NCBI RefSeq assembly: GCF_001640805.2
Contig: NC_066833.1
Coordinates: 14,066,068 to 14,130,067, forward strand
Reading direction: 5' to 3'
Source: Lates calcarifer
Taxonomy: Eukaryota > Chordata > Actinopteri > Centropomidae
Length of the DNA: 64,000 nt
Shown here piece after piece: positions 1 through 19,454 of the stretch. The translations under genes were made by a program, and so were the position numbers. Under the pieces are notes generated by a model. It was not told where the DNA came from. It did no database searches and saw only the letters and a list, made by a program, of their open reading frames with translations. Each line of letters starts with the position of its first letter. Positions within the stretch are counted from its first letter, which is position 1.

Positions 1-485
1 AATTCAAAGTACTGAGACTGATGTAAAATCTACACTGCTCATATTTTATTTTATTTTTTTAATTTTTTGTAAATTCTATCACAATTTAGACAAAGCACAG
101 TGGAAGAGAATGGGATCTCTGTGATTTAGTGCTTTGATTTATTTTGTGATCATTAACACATTAACTTGATGACGATGATCATAAGTGTACAGCTTTGTTT
201 TTTGTTTTTTTTGGGGGTGGGGTGGGCTGAGGGTGGTTCACCCTCACTTGAATGAAACCTTGGGTCCTTCATAAGGAACTGTGTGTTCCATGTATTAAAT
301 GGGGCTTTGTTAACATGAAGAAATTTATTCTCATTATTATTTTCATTTACTATCAAATGTGCATTGCAAGGGGAATATATATTTTCAATCAGTTTCCCAT
401 GTCCCCACGTTTTCAATCATTCCCTCCCTAGCAAAATGGTGCATTTATGTATGAGTGTAGGTGTACATCCACATGCATAACTCAC
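1..485 (-). other. erbb4: intron 13 (partial)
   Basis: Only the start of the intron is in the window, downstream of exon 13 on the minus strand. It is AT-rich apart from a G-rich run on the plus strand at 213-233. No exon is seen. Confidence 0.85.
213..233 (+). other. candidate G-quadruplex motif
   Basis: Four G runs (5, 4, 3 and 3 Gs) separated by T, T and CTGA fit the usual four-run rule. They lie on the template strand of erbb4. Folding is an inference. Confidence 0.5.
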
Positions 486-618
486 CCTTCATAAAGATTG
501 CAGGTATCCACACAGGTTCGTCCACGGCTGAAGTATCTGCAGGAAAGGCACTGGTCTGGTCCAGGACCCCAACACCCTGCGTCTGAACACAGCGGGTCAC
601 ACACCATGTGGTCCCTGG
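486..618 (-). CDS. erbb4: ErbB4 ectodomain, exon 13 (start of cysteine-rich domain IV)
   Basis: This 133-bp exon encodes about residues 497-541. It completes Ser and reads [20 protein letters not shown], then [20 protein letters not shown], then LYE, ending with GG for the next exon. [18 protein letters not shown] is the conserved start of ErbB domain IV, the second furin-like region that tethers to domain II in the inactive receptor. Seven cysteines are present. Across the exon 12/13 junction the protein reads QDCSRDHM where human ERBB4 has ENCTAEGM (from memory), so the NCT sequon there is not kept. The acceptor is TTGAGCAG and the donor is GTGAGT. Confidence 0.95.
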
Positions 619-1880
619 CTGCTCAATACAAACACGCAGACAGAGAATATGAGAGAAACATTCATGTAGAATGCAGTTGAGATTTGATGACTCAGTGATG
701 GTGCAGAGACACTGAATAAACCCTAAATTGCCCCAAATTATCAGAATATAAAATTAGCCAATATTATCACATTACTTATGAAAAGGCACAGAGCTAGATG
801 TGCTAAGGCAGATGCAATTTGTAAGGGTTATTTTTTCCAACGAGTTTCTCTGCTTACACAGAGCAGCTGTTAATTTGAGGTGGCCTGTAAAAGGTAAGTT
901 TTTGTGAGCCGACTTTCCCAAACAATGGCTGGACCAATTGCAGCAAGACTGAGGGATAGGTGCAGGGCTCAAAGACGTGCCAAAGGATTATGATATCCCT
1001 ATCCAGTGAAGAAGAAACTGTAAAACAATATGCACTGAACAGTAACAGAATAATTACCACCCACATGAACTGAAAGCTGACCCAGTACTTTTGTGTTCTG
1101 TATTTATATAAATGGTCTGTATTTGTGTTTAGTATTTGTACAGCACCGTGTGATATGGTTGACTATGAGGCTGGCTAAGGAGGGAGTGTGTGATGCCCTG
1201 CTTCATTACAAGAATGCTGAGCAAATGGTGACAAAGCACTGTTGGGACCCAGAAAGCACCTGCTGATGCCACACTGACTTGTTTATTTAACTTAGACTAA
1301 CAAAAGTGAGGGTGAAAATCTACCCTGAAACTTTACTGTCTGAATTTTTTTGAAGGGTTTCATCATATTTTATTTTGGCTTCAATCCAAAAATATCAGTT
1401 ATCCACTTTGAACATGCATAGTACAAAGCACAGTTTGATCTTGGGGTAGTAATGTAAAGCTGCACTAAAAGCCACCTTTGATTTACAAAAATACGAGTGT
1501 GAAAATTGTTGGGTTCCTTTACTTTGGACTGCATTCAGTCATAGAAAGAAAATGCCTCTTTCTCCTATCCCATTCATTGAGAACAATCTGTATGCTGCTC
1601 TATCTATTTCTGACTCTGTTTCCTCTATAGTACCAACAGACTCAGGCCATTACATCTACTCTGTTCTGTTCTCTTCTTGTGTCTGTATCTCTTATCTCTC
1701 TCTCGCTCTTTTGTTCCCCTACAGCACTCGGTTCTACAAAGGTTGGTACATCTGAGAGCATTACAGTGACAAAATGAGAGTGTTGAAGTAACACGGTAAC
1801 AGCGCTGCAGATACACTTGGAACTTTTATCATCCCATCTGTGTCTGACGTGATTTCCCCCCTGTCGGCGGATTTTAGAAC

Positions 1881-1926
1881 TCTTCTCTTCTCTTCTCTTC
1901 TCTTCTCTTCTCTTCTCTTCTCTTCT
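1881..1926. repeat. TCTTC pentanucleotide microsatellite
   Basis: About nine uninterrupted TCTTC units form a purine/pyrimidine-segregated tract within intron 12. Confidence 0.95.
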
Positions 1927-4122
1927 GTTTTTAAAAGGCCCCTGCTGTTTTCAAGGTCCTGGCCACATGTAAGCCAGGGGCTATGCTTCAGTGTTAGCCA
2001 CAGTAATGTTCAGAATGCTTAAAAATTCAGACAGAATGATGCAGATGCATGGAGAAAGCAGAAATCAAGTGTTTCTTTCGAGGGCAGAGGATGAAAGCTT
2101 TGCCTTTCACATGAGACAAAACCACATCTGTTGGGCTTCCAGCGCCATAGGTAGACTGACCAGGCAGACGGGAAGATAAGGAGAAGGAGGAATGATGGGT
2201 GCTGAAGAAGGGAAATAAACAGGGGAGGAGGACGGATTGCTGGGCTTTTTGACTATACAGCAAGATCAAAAAGATACCAGCTTCGGATGTTTCTGACATG
2301 GCTGGAAAACAAAAGCCCATGGGGCTTGAATTGACGGAGTGCCATTCTGAATCCCATGTGGGTCAGGATAACTATGATAAGGCCTTGTAACTGGAAGGAA
2401 GGAAGGAAAGAAGGAGAAATGAGGGCAAAGAAAAGAATAACTCAAAAATTAAAATGCTCAGACAGTAAGTGCCTGTGAACTGTGTTGATGCTTAACAGAT
2501 GAAATGGGTTGAGGGGAGAGATGTAGGTGGAACTCAACTGTTAACTGCACTTTACTTCACCCCTCTCTTCTTTCTCAAAGGCAGCACTTAAAGTAAAACA
2601 GGGCAGCTAGTGAAGAGACTAAAGAGCGTGGGTCATAATATATCATGTAGAAATGATACATTTATCAATAATACATGCATAAGATTGATTGGCCAGATTG
2701 TGTTCATGTGACTAAGCATCTTTAAAAAAAAGAACTATATTTATTTCCATCAGCAGGAGTATTTCTTAAAAGTCAATCACTACAGTTTTGCTCCAAATTA
2801 TGCTGATAACACTTGTATGCTGGCTAAGTGGAACACCTGTTTGTTTTCAATGGGCCTTTATCGTGGGAGGGATTTTGACTAGCAGGAAAAGTACAGGTTC
2901 TGCTCTATTCAAGTAAAAATGAAGAAGAGCAGCCATACTGAAATCAGCCATCATCAGTCTTATTTTTACATGTGTGCATTTCCTACTGTGAGAAAAATAA
3001 CTGTTACCTTGGCAATCTTCGGTCTCTTTCAAGGATCAGAAACAGAATTTAGAGCTTTTGTTTCTTCTTTGCACCAAGTCCAAGGAATAAGTTCTAACTT
3101 ATTAACTATCTTAACTAATTAACTTGAATGCTCTGCAAACCCACACAGGTGTTGTCATTTATTCTGGCTGATTAGACCTCTGCTCATATTGAAAATGTAT
3201 GAAGCTATGCAGGGATTACGTGCTGTCAACTGGACTCTATGTGCTAATATCAATAATAAAGAGAGCCAGGAAAAAGACAGTCAAGAAAAGTCTGCAGGAA
3301 TCCACCCAGTTCTGAGAGGAGCTCTAATCAGCCAAAATGATTCAAATGACCTGCATGAGTTTACCTTGCGTGTGCAGTGCATGGCTTTTAAAGGGACTAT
3401 TTGTAGGTTTTCTCTACCACCACACGTGGTTTTGTGCTCGGAGTGGGTGGTGGTGATGGTCACTTGCCAAGAGCTTCAGTCAGAGTTATGTTTAATATAC
3501 AAGAGGTTGGAATACACCCTCTGAGCAACTCTACTTCTTAAAGGCAGTCTGGACATCACAATCAGAAAGTGACAAGAATGCCAGCTGGGCCAGGGCCAGC
3601 TGGTTAACTTTTGTAGAAGAAAGTGGTAGAAAGAGGTGATAGAACTAGAATCAAAACATTGTCAGTCAAACTAATGAAGCATCTTGGATGAGTGTTTACA
3701 GTATTTATACAGCCCATTATCAAAAATCACAAATTTGCCTCAAGGGGTTATAAAATCTGTACAGCATACAACACCGTCTGTCCTTAGACCTTTGAATCTG
3801 ATTAGGAACAACTCCCGAAAAATGGGATTGACTGTAGCGAAAAGTTTTTCAATGTCTTTTAATTATAATTTGTCAAAAAAAACATAAACCATCATTATAT
3901 CCATAGTTGTGTCCTCTGCCGGCTACTTGTACTTGATGTTGTAAAAACTGGTTGCCTCAGTTTCAGGTTTCGCCAGTTACCTAATCATGTTTCTACATCA
4001 TTGCAACTACTACAACTATAAATACACAGGCACATGCAGACTCCTTGTCCTCTGTCTTTGCTGTCCCGTAAGGCTGTGAGACCTGCCCTTTTCCAGTCCC
4101 TGCTAGGCTCTGTCAAGTGTAG

Positions 4123-4142
4123 ACACACACACACACACACAC
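4123..4142. repeat. AC microsatellite
   Basis: (AC)10 in intron 12. It is complementary to the GT tract about 100 bp further on. Confidence 0.95.
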
Positions 4143-4242
4143 GCAAACACATACTCCGATGCACACATGCAGAGCCATGTCAAGGAGAGCGGTGTGTGAC
4201 TCTTGACCCTCACCCAAAGTCTTCAAAGTCACTGAAGTGCAT

Positions 4243-4244
<2 letters not shown>

Positions 4245-4276
<32 letters not shown>
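4245..4276. repeat. GT microsatellite
   Basis: (GT)16 in intron 12. With the AC tract at 4123-4142 it forms an inverted pair that could fold into a hairpin with a loop of about 100 nt. Confidence 0.95.
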
Positions 4277-4279
<3 letters not shown>

Positions 4280-5359
4280 CTGAACACTAAAGAACTGCCC
4301 AGGGGAAAGGAGCACATGAACAGTGAAAAGGGGCCAAATCAATAATGCAAATACTGCCTCATTAATGAACATTATACATAAATGAATAATGTTTTAACAC
4401 TTGTGGCAGTGGTATAATAAAAGCACGCATTTTTAGAGAGACAATTTTTATCTAATCAAATTAGTTATTATCCCACTATTAGCCAAACCTTGCATTCTCT
4501 GAATGCTTCTGTTGGTTAATTAGTCTAATTATGGGATTGTTTTTGTAGTTTTGTAGTTTTTTATTGTTTTTATGAGAAATGTATGAGATAACAGCTTCCA
4601 CTCATATGAAAGACAGATAACAATAGAAAAGTCAAATGTGTTTCTGTTATTGTATGTTCAGGGTATAATTTTTACCTTCTGTAGGAGCACAGTGAAATTA
4701 CTGTCTAATCCTCATTTTGCATCAGGTCAGCAATCCCAAATTCCACAGTAAATTTCAAACAAATTTCTTCATAATCTTGCAATCTATAACCTATTTATAA
4801 AGGTGAACAAGTTTGTCAAACAGGAAACAAGAAAGAGAACTCTCTTGACGACTGATGCTGAATGTGAGGCTAGAATACAAAAATACAGTTCATAACAGCG
4901 AGGAACGCTATTAAATAATTTACAGTCATTCAGTGCACTCAGGATATCCTAAATCTTTAGTTTTAGAAATGTTACACATTATATTTTTATTGAGATAACA
5001 CGCTGAGTTTCAGTCCAGGTATACAACATGTAGTGCAAGATGCTGCATACTGGCTCCATTCAAGCTTGGGAACAAGTATGTTATTGAAGTTAGGGAATGA
5101 TGCTATATTTGTTATCTATACATATTTTATGTTACAACTTTAGTCAAATGTATAATGATAGAAACTGTTATTATTGTTTCAGGTAACTCCATATAATTCG
5201 TGTGGCACGAAAGTGGCAAGAAAATGTCAAACCATGCCCCACTACGACTGTGGGGTACTGCAAACTGTTTTCAATTTCCATTTTTGTTTTGCTTCAGGAA
5301 GATATGGGATTTACTGATTTTAGTTTGTGATCTTTGTGTTGATTTTAGTGTGAACTTAC

Positions 5360-5559
5360 AGCAGTCCTGCGGGCTTCGATTGTTGCGGACCAGAACCTTC
5401 TGGTTTGCGGCGCGGAACAGTTTTGTCCAGTTGACAGTGTTGTAGTAACAAAGCTGGCTGTTCTCTGCGATGTGGACATTCCCAGCACTGATCTCTCTTA
5501 GAGACTGAAGCTGCAGTGATGAGATGCCCTGCTGCTTTAAAACCAGCAGGGAGATCCCA
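5360..5559 (-). CDS. erbb4: ErbB4 ectodomain, exon 12 (L domain III, end)
   Basis: This 200-bp exon is the longest here and encodes about residues 430-497. It completes Ser and reads [66 protein letters not shown], leaving a T for exon 13. [22 protein letters not shown] and [13 protein letters not shown] are typical of ErbB domain III and close to human ERBB4. The NWT sequon is present. The acceptor TCTGTCAG follows a long pyrimidine tract, and the donor is GTAAGTTC. Length equals the human exon as I recall it. Confidence 0.96.
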
Positions 5560-11641
<6,082 letters not shown>

Positions 11642-11715
11642 CTGTGATTTCCCGGACAGTGCGGAATACACTGAGTTTTTCTGGGTCCAAAGCTTCAATA
11701 TTGTGATAGACGTCC
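11642..11715 (-). CDS. erbb4: ErbB4 ectodomain, exon 10 (L domain III)
   Basis: This 74-bp exon encodes about residues 375-400. It completes Gly and reads [20 protein letters not shown], then REIT, leaving a G for exon 11. [16 protein letters not shown] is conserved across ErbB receptors. The exon is too short to appear as a long open frame, but phases (enters after 2 bases, leaves after 1) agree with both neighbours. The acceptor is ATTCACAG and the donor is GTGAGTAATA. Length equals the human exon as I recall it. Confidence 0.95.
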
Positions 11716-11962
11716 CTGTGAATGATTATAGGAAATCAGAATCAGAATTATGACTGATACAGTCACCCTCTTCCACAGTCTTATACAGTATGCCACACTC
11801 ATACTTGATTCACAGTGTGAATTCACACTGTGAATCAAGTATGTCTTTAATTAAAAGCTACATTCTTTGGACAGGACATTAAATGTAAAAAATGTGATTA
11901 CAGTTCCACTATTTCACCTCATCTTTTATCATTCTGTTAAATTCAATATTCTTGACTCTCAC
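11716..11962 (-). other. erbb4: intron 9 (247 bp) with perfect palindrome
   Basis: This is the shortest intron in the window. A 44-bp perfect inverted repeat sits in its middle, 118 nt from the donor and 86 nt before the acceptor. The likely branch region just upstream of exon 10 (TTCTGATTCTGAT-like sequence on the minus strand) lies outside the palindrome. Confidence 0.9.
11801..11844. repeat. perfect 44-bp palindrome (22-bp arms, no spacer)
   Basis: Positions 11801-11822 (CATACTTGATTCACAGTGTG then AA) are exactly the reverse complement of 11823-11844. The centre is GAATTC. The base pair outside each end no longer matches. DNA could extrude a cruciform and the transcript could form a 22-bp hairpin with almost no loop. 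No recognised transposon termini are seen. Confidence 0.97.
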
Positions 11963-12089
11963 CCTTTGATTCCAGTAATAAGGAACACCAGGTTGCCATT
12001 GATTTTGGTGCAGTTCACAAACTTGTCAATGTTGTTGGAGTCCACTGTCTGAGCAGCCTGAAGGCTGGCTGTACCTATGCCATCGCATG
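11963..12089 (-). CDS. erbb4: ErbB4 ectodomain, exon 9 (start of L domain III)
   Basis: This 127-bp exon encodes about residues 333-375. It completes an Ala codon and reads [19 protein letters not shown], then [20 protein letters not shown], then IK, ending with GG that exon 10 completes to Gly. [15 protein letters not shown] is the characteristic opening of ErbB domain III, the second ligand-binding L domain. The NCT glycosylation sequon is conserved. The acceptor is TTCCAG and the donor is GTGAGAG. It is followed by a very short intron containing a perfect palindrome. Length equals the human exon as I recall it. Confidence 0.96.
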
Positions 12090-12718
12090 CTGGAATACAC
12101 AGGGAGACAGCAAAATGCATTAGTATGATTAAATATTTTAATAAAACTGACACGCTAAAACAATGGAGATTTAAAGCTGTATTGTAAAGTACCACTAAAT
12201 CAATATCAATATTTTTGTATTAACAGTAAAAGTACACAATGAGACCATGGATGATGAAGTATGGCTCATGTCAGTGGCATTTTCTATATTTCTCAAAATA
12301 AAACAGCATTTTCTATGAAACCTGTTTTGCAGGTTTTGCCCTTCCTCTGCCATTTCCTTAAACTTGAAATTTTAGCTTTGTTTGCAGTGGAAGAAGAAGC
12401 ACCTCTTTCCTGTGGTGGTAGTAGAAATATGGCAAAAGACAATCTAGAAAATTGGCTAATTTCAAGCCAAATGTGAACTGGTGGTCCAACATAAGAAACA
12501 GTACAGAGGCATGGCTATATACGTGTCTCAGAATTGATGTAGTAATAATTTGTCGTTCAAATGCTACATATAACATTTTCATGGCTTGTCCTATATGATG
12601 AGTGATGCATTACCAATTCTTATTTACTTTAACAACTTCATATATATCTAAATTAATGTAAAATTAAATAATTATTGATTGAAGTTATTGCATTTTTGAT
12701 CACCAATTTGTGGTTTAC
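12090..12718 (-). other. erbb4: intron 8 (629 bp)
   Basis: A short AT-rich intron between exons 8 and 9. I see no repeat, exon or motif in it beyond the splice sites. Confidence 0.9.
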
Positions 12719-12832
12719 CTTTGGGGCATATGTCAGTACAAGGAATGCACATTTTTATGCGGTTCTCCTCCACCTCCATCTTGTTACTGGGGCAAGCTCT
12801 GACGCAGGAGTTATGGTCCACCACAAAGTTAT
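12719..12832 (-). CDS. erbb4: ErbB4 ectodomain, exon 8 (end of domain II)
   Basis: This 114-bp exon encodes about residues 295-333. It completes a His codon and reads [20 protein letters not shown], then [17 protein letters not shown], leaving a G for exon 9. [16 protein letters not shown] and CTDICPK match ErbB4 closely. The five cysteines close the last modules of domain II before L domain III. The acceptor is TTTTTCAG and the donor is GTAAACC, slightly weaker than the GTAAGT seen at several other exons here. Length equals the human exon as I recall it. Confidence 0.96.
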
Positions 12833-15395
<2,563 letters not shown>

Positions 15396-16268
15396 TTAAA
15401 GGGTCATTACACCCATATTAAGTTATGCTTAAGCATCATTAGAAGATGCAGATATAAATTTTACTACACCAGAGTGCCTAGTAGTAACATTACTGAATGG
15501 TGCAGACAGATAATAATCTGCATGCACCCAATTAAATCACCGCTGTGATAGTGTGATTTGCCCATACAGGCAGGTACATATTTAATACATAAATATCTTA
15601 GACCAGTAGGGGAAAATGTAGACTAAAAGACGTAGATTACACAAATAACTACATATAGAAAGGGCTGAACCAAAATGTTTTGAAAATAAGGAAATGGGAC
15701 AATTAATTAATTTGATAAGAGACAATTGAGATTTTGCTCTCTCATTTAAAGAGTTGCAATAAATAAAAGATGAAGTGTGAAGAATCAAGAAGAGCAAAAA
15801 ATAATGAGCAAGAAGTTGCCTGTCCAAAGTCAGGCAGAAGAGCTCCATAAGTGATGGGCACTGAATTACAATCACAGAAATGAGTTTAACATGCAGAGGG
15901 ATGAAAATAAAACTGATAAAGTACACAGCAAAGAACAGAGATGGAGGAGGGCCTAGCGAAGTCTGTATTTAACGATGACACTCGTGTCAGGAAGAAATGG
16001 GAATTAAATGTCATTTAATGATATTTGACATACAAGTGGCATTTTAAGGCAAAAATAAAAATGAGCCTAGAAGGAAGGAAACCCTTAACAACTAGCTTGA
16101 AACAAAGGAAATAGGAAGTCACAAATGGACTATCTGACATGTTTGTGAAAAAAAGGAAATGGGAAGTACAGTGTGACCAGGAAATGTTCCTGGGTCTTGT
16201 ATGATTTTACCACGTCAACAACAGTTCTATTTATATTCTTGTTTTTTTCATAGAATGCTGTAAATCAA

Positions 16269-16270
<2 letters not shown>

Positions 16271-16309
<39 letters not shown>

Positions 16310-16322
16310 TGTCTGTCTGTCT
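16271..16322. repeat. GT microsatellite followed by GTCT repeats
   Basis: On the plus strand, 19 GT units (16271-16308) run into about four GTCT units. In the erbb4 transcript this reads as AC and AGAC repeats 46 nt after the exon 6 donor. CA-rich RNA of this kind is a known type of hnRNP L binding site, so it could affect splicing. Confidence 0.95.
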
Positions 16323-16353
16323 GCATGTGTGTGTTAAGAGTGTGTTCACTTAC

Positions 16354-16472
16354 AAAGCAGTCTGTGTCCTTTGGTCCATAGCAGCCACCTGCACACTCAC
16401 GATGGCAGCAGTCACTAACATAGGGACCAAAGCAACGGCCGTCACACTGGTCTGCACACACTGTCTTAGTTA
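16354..16472 (-). CDS. erbb4: ErbB4 ectodomain, exon 6 (cysteine-rich domain II)
   Basis: This 119-bp exon encodes about residues 208-247. After completing a Leu codon it reads [20 protein letters not shown], then [12 protein letters not shown], then PKDTDCF, and ends in phase 0. Eight cysteines in laminin-like or furin-like spacing form disulfide modules of domain II, the region that includes the dimerisation interface. [13 protein letters not shown] is a signature of ErbB4 and its close relatives. The acceptor is CCGCAG. The donor is GTAAGTGAAC and is followed by CA-rich sequence. Length equals the human exon as I recall it. Confidence 0.96.
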
Positions 16473-16614
16473 CTGCGGAGTGACAGACGTAGACAAGAGG
16501 AAGAAGGGGAGGATACGTATATTATATAAAAACTACCATACTAGTGGCAGTTTACAATGGGCGAACAATATCTATGCAGCCTGGAGAACAAGAGTGTCAC
16601 TGTCTGTTCTGGCA

Positions 16615-16635
16615 ATATATATATATATATATATA
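16615..16635. repeat. AT microsatellite
   Basis: About ten AT units in intron 5, roughly 140 bp upstream of exon 6 in transcript order. Confidence 0.9.
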
Positions 16636-18870
16636 GTGTCATGAAGGTAAAGCTAATCAATTGAAATGAATTGGAATAAAATTGTTTTTCTGCCCTGCTA
16701 TTGTTAAAATGTAAGTATGCCTGTGTTTGTGTATGCATCCATGTGTGGTTAATACAGCTGAAGCTGAAGCATCTCTGCCACCTACTAGCTATCTTCAATC
16801 ATGTTTTCATCTCCCTGCGTGCTCCTCTGAGGGTCTCTAGGTGGATTAGACAGAAACATAGTGATTCCTATCTGACTCAGTGTACTGTCATCGCTTCATG
16901 GAGAACGTCTGTCCACACTTTCCCCATATGTCTGTTGCAGTCAGGAGGCGTATGCCTGTGTGCCTCGCTTCTAGACAGCCATATGTAAATTTGGACTCTG
17001 CCATTTCACAGACAAAAACAGATGATAAGAGACACGGCCCAAGTGCATGGAAGGGTATGGGAAGTGTCAGTGGTGGGATTTATATGACAGATAAGGAAAG
17101 TAAATTAAAATCTGTTGGGAATGGAACTAATGAAACTAACACAGAAAACAAATGAATAATAAGCTGGGGAAGACACATTTGAAAATATAATGACTATACT
17201 ACTATAGGTTGTATTTGGCAATTAGATGCAGTAGCTACTATACTGCAACTTAAATCAACAAATCAGCTCTTCATTTGTATTCATTACACTTGACATAATT
17301 TGAGTGTTTAAGTCAAACTAAATCAATTTCCAGAGAGAACCAACATGCACTGATATCATTTCGTGCTCCCTTGAATGTTTAAATTCAAGTGAATAAAAAA
17401 AAAAAATACTTACATTAAATGGGCATTTCCAATTAGAGCTCATTTGTGGAGCAAACAACCAGTTACAAAGCAATACAAAATAGAATGCAGTTACTGGATA
17501 TTCAAGTTCATTTTTAAAATCAGGTGTGCTGATAAAGGTAAAGGCAAATTAGCCACAGATGTCATAATTTAGACTGAGACAGTAAGTTGTCACAATACTC
17601 ATTTCTGAGATAAGTATCAGTGTTCGTGTACAACATTACAAACCCAATGCTGGTGTGTGAATGTGCCTGTATTTGTGTTTGTGTGTGGATACATACAGTG
17701 TTTTGATGTGCACTGTGTTCCCCTTTGGGCTTTGCAGTGACGAGATACTATCAAAGTGATGGATACAAGCCACAGACAACCCGCCAAACACACATGCAAA
17801 TACACACGCACACTTCACCCTACGCCTAACGTACCATCAGTGGCATTCCATTAATGGCGCCTGGGCTAAAATGAAACGGCCTACTTTTCTCAAGACACTT
17901 TGTCAAACAAATGACCTTGCCAGCAGAGAGACGCAATGCTGTTGATCAATTTGGCTTTAAACTTCCACTTAAAAAAAAAAGAAGAAACAGTCTGGTGATG
18001 ACAAATACAAAAGAAATCCATCTCATAAAATATGCCTGGAAGCTTCCATTTGAACAGGCTGTGGACAGCAGCATTAGTCACAGGAACCACTGCCTCTCAG
18101 TTTCCATTTACATGAGCTAAAATGTACTTTTACACACCTGGTTTCCAAAAGAACTTCTTAAATAATGATGATTTTTTACATTAGAAACACTCTCTGTACT
18201 CAGTGAATTTTTTCTTAGCATCTACACAAGGCATGAAGGCATAAAGTGACCAGTGAACCAAATTTGCTCTGGATAAGTCACAGGCTCTCTGTCTTTTTAT
18301 GGAGTGTCAGCTTGTCAAAACTCTTTTTCATTTTTCATTTCAACTGAATAGTTATTTCAGAATAAGATTTGGAACAAATGTCTATGTTATATATGTTAGA
18401 TGTAGAATAAAATGAATAAAATGCCAATACATTTTCCATCTGGTCCTTGTGGGATGATTGTGACTGCATATTCCTCCTCTTGCTTAGCAGCTAACAGAAA
18501 AAAATCTGATTTATTATGTGGTATTTCAATCTCACTGTGTTTCTCTTTGCTGCATTTTGGAAGATCTGCTGCTCCTTAGAGCTTTCTTTCAACGTTAGGC
18601 AGCAGACACATGCAAAACATAAAGGAAGGGAAAAAGTAAGAGGAGCTCTCTGCATTTCCCAGAGTTTATGTTTTGCTGATCTACTTTGTTACATAATAAC
18701 ACATGGCTATCACTGTGCTGACTGTGGCCTTTTCACTCCCTACAGTAAAGTAAATATTCAGCCCTATCAACTTTCAGCTACATTCTTTTCTATATGCCAT
18801 ATTACAAACAGAGTTATCATATAATCTTTTATGAAATTGAGTCAAATACAAATAAACTGAATTAATGTAC

Positions 18871-18981
18871 ACAATTAGCATCTATAGTAGCTGGTGAACA
18901 CAGTGGAGCATTTAGCTAATGAGTCAGATATATAGAGACCAAAAGAGAGTGAATATTGGACATATATTTGCCTGGTGGCCA
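18871..18981 (+). repeat. fragment of dispersed fish repeat (copy 1)
   Basis: AGCTGGTGAACACAGTGGAG, CATTTAGCTAATGAGTCAGATAT, GAGACCAAAA and GAATATTGGAC occur here in the same order as related words at 62240-62370. The order also matches a common teleost repeat as I remember it. This copy is short and internally deleted. Confidence 0.65.
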
Positions 18982-19409
18982 AGATAAACTTTAAGAATAG
19001 CACTGGCTAAAAGATAAAAGTTAATTTGATTGTTAATGCTGTACAAAAAGGCTCAATTTCTTCCTTGCAGACACTCTGGGCTGAGGTCTGAGAAGAAAGT
19101 CACATTAACTCTTGTGGTCAGTTAACATTAGTTTTAGTGTTAAATTGTGGCTTTAAAAAGGACAAATCACAGAAATGGCCTGAATTGCTGTTGGTGATGT
19201 TTGTCTGTCTAGTCATCAGCTAGGAAGCTGGCCAGGGGAAAATGAAAAACAAAAAACCTCAAGCTGTCGCAGTAAAAATGAAATGACTTTCCTTTTTTCA
19301 GGTTTCATAGTTTAGTCATGTCTCTGGATGGAAGTGTAAACAACAGATGGTTCTTACCTCCAAATACACCTTTTTCGTGGTAGATACTTTGACTTCGCCA
19401 TAGGGATGT

Positions 19410-19454
19410 GCACAGGTGCAATTAATGGGCAGGGTGAGCACAGGTGCAATTAAT
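19410..19454 (+). repeat. 17-bp direct repeat with E-box and homeodomain-type core
   Basis: GCACAGGTGCAATTAAT occurs exactly at 19410-19426 and again at 19438-19454, a 28-bp period. Each copy holds a CAGGTG E-box (ZEB or Snail type) and a CAATTAAT core. Function is unknown. Confidence 0.9.

Larger units (their letters stand above)
619..5359 (-). other. erbb4: intron 12 (4,741 bp)
   Basis: No exon is seen. It holds a TCTTC pentanucleotide tract (1881-1926) and an AC tract (4123-4142) facing a GT tract (4245-4276) about 100 bp away. Two CCAGCTGG sites lie close together at 3581-3603. The rest is AT-rich sequence with nothing I can name. Confidence 0.85.

Noticed and set aside
16273..16644. Plus-strand 123-codon open frame over exon 6
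   Set aside because: It is antisense to the exon and starts in a GT microsatellite (alternating Cys-Val).
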